DNA from: RZZS01 sp964498755
GTDB taxonomy: Bacteria > Pseudomonadota > Alphaproteobacteria > Micavibrionales > Micavibrionaceae
Assembly (NCBI GenBank): GCA_964498755.1
Contig: CAZCIB010000066.1
Span: 1 to 9,339, forward strand
Direction: 5' to 3'
DNA: 9,339 bases
Under the pieces are notes generated by a model that saw only the letters and a program-made list of their open reading frames with translations, was not told the DNA's origin and made no database searches. How positions within the stretch are numbered: the stretch's first letter is position 1; every line of letters starts with the position of its first letter. Below are positions 7,215-9,339 of the stretch, piece after piece. A program made the translations under genes and the position numbers.

Positions 7215-7256
7215 ATGGATTGCCGCGTCGGGCTTTCAGCCCTCCTCGCAATGACG
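7215..7256 (-). repeat. Palindromic dispersed repeat, copy 2 (inverted)
   Basis: This 42-base copy runs from ATGGATTGC to GCAATGACG, the reverse orientation to copies 1 and 3. It starts at the base after the nuclease stop codon. Its centre differs from the others and holds its own hairpin, GGGC at 7230-7233 with GCCC at 7239-7242. The ends are conserved: ATGGATTGC (7215-7223) and TCGCAATGACG (7246-7256) are exact complements of the ends of copy 3. Variable centre with conserved ends is what compensatory change in a palindrome family would give. Confidence 0.85.
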
Positions 7257-7267
7257 AATAACCACGC

Positions 7268-7305
7268 CGTCATTGCGAAGGAGCGTAGCGACTGAAGCAA
7301 TCCAT
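7268..7305 (+). repeat. Palindromic dispersed repeat, copy 3
   Basis: This 38-base copy runs from CGTCATTGCGA to GAAGCAATCCAT in the same orientation as copy 1. With copy 2 it makes a large imperfect inverted repeat: TCGCAATGACG (7246-7256) pairs with CGTCATTGCGA (7268-7278) for 11 perfect pairs across an 11-base spacer, and ATGGATTGC (7215-7223) pairs with GCAATCCAT (7297-7305). The transcript could fold into one long arm or two separate hairpins. No T run follows, so it is not an intrinsic terminator. Confidence 0.85.
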
Positions 7306-7363
7306 ATATTGTAGGGTCTTATACGTTGGAACAGTCAGTTATTCATTTAAAAGCCTTTAGCCT

Positions 7364-7729
7364 ATGACGCAAAACGACACTGATCCAACATTCGAAACCC
7401 GAAAGAAGAACGGGATACTCACCATAAAGCTTGGCGTTGTTATGGTTTTATGCAGCCTTGCTATTGGCTACCTGCTACGTGTCATACAGGAAAAAGCTTC
7501 GGACGATCCGGAGTATCATGAACGGCTGCAGGACTTTTTAATGACGGAAGAATACCCTCCCGGCATCTTTTTCTGGGTTGGGTTGGTTTTCTGGGCGCTG
7601 GCATGTTATGAGATTTTAAGAATGAAACAGAAGAGCAAGAAAGGTGAAAGTATTGAGCGCGAGGTTTATTTACTTGCTTTTTCCTGTGTTATCAGTTGCA
7701 TAGCCTTTTCGCTGCTTTTACTGGTATAG
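7364..7729 (+). CDS. Small three-helix membrane protein of unknown function
   Basis: I do not recognise this 121-residue protein. It has a short polar N-terminus (T-Q-N-D-T-D...R-K-K-N) and three hydrophobic stretches likely to span the membrane: about 18-39, 66-86 and 101-121. A charged loop (about 41-62, K-A-S-D-D-P-E-Y) and a Lys/Arg-rich loop (about 87-99) separate them. No signal-peptide cleavage site or catalytic motif is evident. The ATG at 7364 has no clear Shine-Dalgarno. Three 60-base blocks (7381, 7501, 7621) have 79 G+C of 180, about 44%, against 57% in a sampled infB block, hinting at different origin or weaker expression. The rbfA ribosome-binding AGGA overlaps this gene's TAG stop, so it is probably co-transcribed. 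It is not a normal member of this operon. Confidence 0.7.
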   Translation: MTQNDTDPTFETRKKNGILTIKLGVVMVLCSLAIGYLLRVIQEKASDDPEYHERLQDFLMTEEYPPGIFFWVGLVFWALACYEILRMKQKSKKGESIEREVYLLAFSCVISCIAFSLLLLV

Positions 7730-7739
7730 GATTCAGAAA

Positions 7740-8129
7740 ATGAAACAAAAACACGCCAGCATGAACGAACCCACCCAGCGCCAGCTCCGCGTCGGCGAGC
7801 AGCTCCGTCACTGCATCGCCGAGACGCTTCAGCGTGGACATTTTCATGATGAAGCCTTGCTGGACGCGGGGAAAGTTACGGTATCTGAAGTGCGCGTCTC
7901 GCCGGACCTGAAACAGGCGAAAGCCTATGTCATGGCGCTTGGCGGCTTTGGCATGGAAGAAATCCTCCCTGCGCTCAACGAGGCCGCGCCGTACTTCCAG
8001 CAGGAAATCAACCGCAAGACGAACCTGAAGTTCACCCCGCGCCTGAAATTCGTGCGAGACGAAAGCTTTGACGAGGCGAGCCGCATCGAAACCATCATCA
8101 AAAATCTGCCGAAAGGCTCCGAGGACTAA
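7740..8129 (+). CDS. rbfA: Ribosome-binding factor A
   Basis: RbfA is a small KH-fold protein that binds the 30S subunit near helix 1 of 16S rRNA, assists late maturation of the 5' end, and is needed for growth in the cold in E. coli. The 129-residue product has the family core: Q-R-Q-L-R-V-G-E-Q-L-R-H near residues 13-24, V-T-V-S-E-V-R-V-S-P-D-L-K-Q-A-K-A-Y-V at 46-64, and P-R-L-K-F-V-R-D-E-S-F-D-E-A-S-R-I near the end. The ATG at 7740 has AGGA eight bases upstream (7728-7731), overlapping the stop of the membrane protein gene; an ATG at 7761 lacks a ribosome-binding site. The stop overlaps the truB start (TAATG). infB would normally be its direct upstream neighbour. Confidence 0.95.
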   Translation: MKQKHASMNEPTQRQLRVGEQLRHCIAETLQRGHFHDEALLDAGKVTVSEVRVSPDLKQAKAYVMALGGFGMEEILPALNEAAPYFQQEINRKTNLKFTPRLKFVRDESFDEASRIETIIKNLPKGSED

Positions 8130-9040
8130 TGCCGCGGCGTAAAAAAGGCAATCCCGTTCACGGCTGGATCAATCTGGACAAACCCGCAGGCCTGACGTCG
8201 ACGCAGGCGCTTGGCAGGGTCCGGCGCGCTATAAACGCGCAGAAGGCCGGGCATGCGGGCACGCTCGACCCGCTGGCCACGGGCGTTTTGCCGATTGCGC
8301 TCGGCGAGGCGACCAAGCTGATCCCGTTCATGCAGGACCGGGAGAAGGAATACGCTTTCGAGATTACCTTCGGCGAGCAACGCGATACGGACGATCTGGA
8401 AGGCGCGGTCATTGAAACAAGCGCGCATATTCCTGCAGCTGAAGATATCGCCGCCGCCCTGCCCCGGTTCACGGGAACGATCGAACAAATTCCGCCGCTT
8501 TATTCAGCGATCAAAATAGAAGGACAGCGCGCCTATGATCTCGCGCGGCGCGGGGAACTGCCTGATATCAGGCCGCGCAACGTTCATATTGAAAAGCTCG
8601 AACTGCTCTCCAGCGCCGGAAACAAGGCCATGCTGAAAACGACCAGCGGCAAGGGCACGTATATCCGTGCGCTCGCGCGTGATCTGGCCGTTGAGCTGGG
8701 CTCCAGAGGTTATGTTTCAAAACTGGAGCGGACGCGCGTCGGGCCGTTTTGCGTCGAGAACGCGATTTCCCTTGAAATATTGCAGGAAATGGAACATAGT
8801 GCCGCCCTTGAAGCGCATCTGCTGCGCCCCCAGACCGTGCTGGACGACATCCCGGCTCTGGCCCTGGACACAAGGCAGGCAGGCGATTTGCGGCAAGGAC
8901 GGAGCGTAATGCTGTTCGACAAGGACAGATTACAGGATACGCAAAGCCGAACCGCATACGCGCATGCGAACGGGCAAATGATCGCCATTGTCGAACAGAC
9001 AGGCTGTGAAATTAAACCCGTCCGCGTTTTGAACCTTTAA
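8129..9040 (+). CDS. truB: tRNA pseudouridine(55) synthase
   Basis: TruB converts uridine 55 in the T-loop of most tRNAs to pseudouridine. The 303-residue protein has the expected start (G-W-I-N-L-D-K-P-A-G-L-T-S), the catalytic motif G-H-A-G-T-L-D-P-L-A-T-G-V-L-P with nucleophile Asp47, P-P-L-Y-S-A-I-K-I-E-G-Q-R-A-Y at about 124-138 and S-G-K-G-T-Y-I-R-A-L-A-R-D-L at about 175-188, followed by the TruB C-terminal region. The ATG at 8129 shares its A with the rbfA stop codon, and GAGG at 8121-8124 lies close upstream, so translation is coupled to rbfA. The gap to rpsO is only 18 bases. Confidence 0.97.
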   Translation: MPRRKKGNPVHGWINLDKPAGLTSTQALGRVRRAINAQKAGHAGTLDPLATGVLPIALGEATKLIPFMQDREKEYAFEITFGEQRDTDDLEGAVIETSAHIPAAEDIAAALPRFTGTIEQIPPLYSAIKIEGQRAYDLARRGELPDIRPRNVHIEKLELLSSAGNKAMLKTTSGKGTYIRALARDLAVELGSRGYVSKLERTRVGPFCVENAISLEILQEMEHSAALEAHLLRPQTVLDDIPALALDTRQAGDLRQGRSVMLFDKDRLQDTQSRTAYAHANGQMIAIVEQTGCEIKPVRVLNL

Positions 9041-9048
9041 ACGAATAT

Positions 9049-9053
9049 GGAGG
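9049..9053 (+). promoter_or_regulatory. Ribosome-binding site that fixes the rpsO start
   Basis: GGAGG lies five bases before the ATG at 9059. An in-frame ATG at 9047 overlaps this site and would add four residues (M-E-D-A) not found in the S15 family, so the 9059 start is the real one. Confidence 0.85.
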
Positions 9054-9058
9054 ATGCG

Positions 9059-9328
9059 ATGTCGATTAACGCTGCGCGCAAGCAGGAACTGATTCAGGAA
9101 TATCAGACCAAAGACGGCGATACGGGTTCGCCCGAAGTTCAGGTAGCCATTCTGACCGAGCGCATTACCGCGCTTTCCCAGCACATGCAAACGCATAAAA
9201 AAGACTTTCACAGCCGCCGCGGACTTCTGGCGATGGTTGCGCAGCGCCGTAAACTGCTCGATTACGTCAAGGCGCAGGACGACTCGCGTTACCGGGATCT
9301 GATCAAGGGACTCGGCATTCGCCGTTAA
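9059..9328 (+). CDS. rpsO: 30S ribosomal protein S15
   Basis: S15 binds the central domain of 16S rRNA early in 30S assembly and forms a bridge to the 50S subunit. The 89-residue product equals the usual length and can be aligned with E. coli S15 throughout: M-S-I start, D-T-G-S-P-E-V-Q-V at 21-29, the rRNA-binding H-S-R-R-G-L at 51-56, Q-R-R-K-L-L-D-Y at about 62-69, and the L-G-I-R-R end. The gene is complete; 11 bases follow before the window edge. pnp is the usual next gene but is not visible. The 18-base leader shows no obvious autoregulatory pseudoknot, though such a site could extend into the coding region. Confidence 0.98.
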   Translation: MSINAARKQELIQEYQTKDGDTGSPEVQVAILTERITALSQHMQTHKKDFHSRRGLLAMVAQRRKLLDYVKAQDDSRYRDLIKGLGIRR

Positions 9329-9339
9329 GTCAAGAGACT

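Larger units (their letters stand above)
6883..7305. mobile_element. Candidate GIY-YIG / palindrome composite unit
   Basis: The unit consists of repeat copy 1, the GIY-YIG gene, inverted copy 2 and copy 3. Copies 1 and 2 act as terminal inverted repeats around a 299-base interior filled almost wholly by the nuclease gene; copies 1 and 3 are direct repeats spaced 390 bases apart. It sits between infB and rbfA, where related genomes usually have no extra gene. No target-site duplication is convincing: ATTGTA appears on both sides (6870-6875 and 7308-7313), which is short and could be chance. Calling it mobile is inference from the layout, not from a recognised element family. Confidence 0.35.

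Noticed and set aside
7215..7295. A 26-codon open frame beginning MDCRVGLSALLAMT and running through both repeat copies 2 and 3
   Set aside because: The frame is made wholly of repeat sequence plus the spacer, and has no ribosome-binding site. Peptides of this type are common false calls over this repeat family.
7211..7310. Repeat copies as a CRISPR array
   Set aside because: There are only three copies, in mixed orientations, with irregular spacing (299 and 11 bases) and no cas genes.
6870..7313. ATTGTA on both sides of the repeat/nuclease unit as a target-site duplication
   Set aside because: It is only six AT-rich bases. The left one lies in the end of infB and neither abuts the repeat ends exactly, so chance is the better explanation.

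Overview
The window is a translation and transcription housekeeping cluster, read entirely on the + strand: metK, trmB, rimP, nusA, infB, a small GIY-YIG nuclease gene, a small membrane protein gene, rbfA, truB and rpsO. Having metK-trmB directly ahead of rimP-nusA-infB-rbfA-truB-rpsO is the arrangement I know from Alphaproteobacteria. The start of IF2 (TLSL...KG repeats, then VAVEVSRRKR) also looks alphaproteobacterial. The core genes are moderately GC-rich (34 of 60 bases in an infB block at 5701-5760). I cannot name a genus.

Layout. 1-263 has no convincing gene and leads into metK. metK (SAM synthetase) and trmB (SAM-dependent tRNA m7G46 methyltransferase) overlap and probably form one unit. 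At 2175-2203, between trmB and rimP, lies a well-formed intrinsic terminator, placed so that it can end the metK-trmB transcript and act as an attenuator ahead of rimP. rimP and nusA overlap by 23 bases, with a purine-rich Shine-Dalgarno tract inside rimP. nusA and infB are separated by only 87 bases, and the ylxR gene often found there is absent.

The interesting part is 6877-7739, an insertion between infB and rbfA, which are normally close neighbours. It begins with an unused AAGGAG immediately after the infB stop. Then come a palindromic repeat copy, a complete 96-codon GIY-YIG nuclease gene, a second copy of the same repeat in inverted orientation abutting the nuclease stop codon, and a third copy in the first orientation. 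An orphan gene for a three-helix membrane protein follows. The nuclease gene is thus bracketed by inverted copies of a dispersed-type palindrome, which suggests a small mobile or palindrome-propagating unit analogous to REP elements and their RAYT transposases, but built on GIY-YIG chemistry. This is inference from layout.

After the insertion the operon resumes: rbfA (30S maturation), truB overlapping it by one base (tRNA psi55), and rpsO (protein S15) ending 11 bases before the window edge. pnp would be expected next. Together the core genes make SAM, modify tRNA, mature the 30S subunit (RimP, RbfA, S15), start translation (IF2) and control transcription elongation and termination (NusA).
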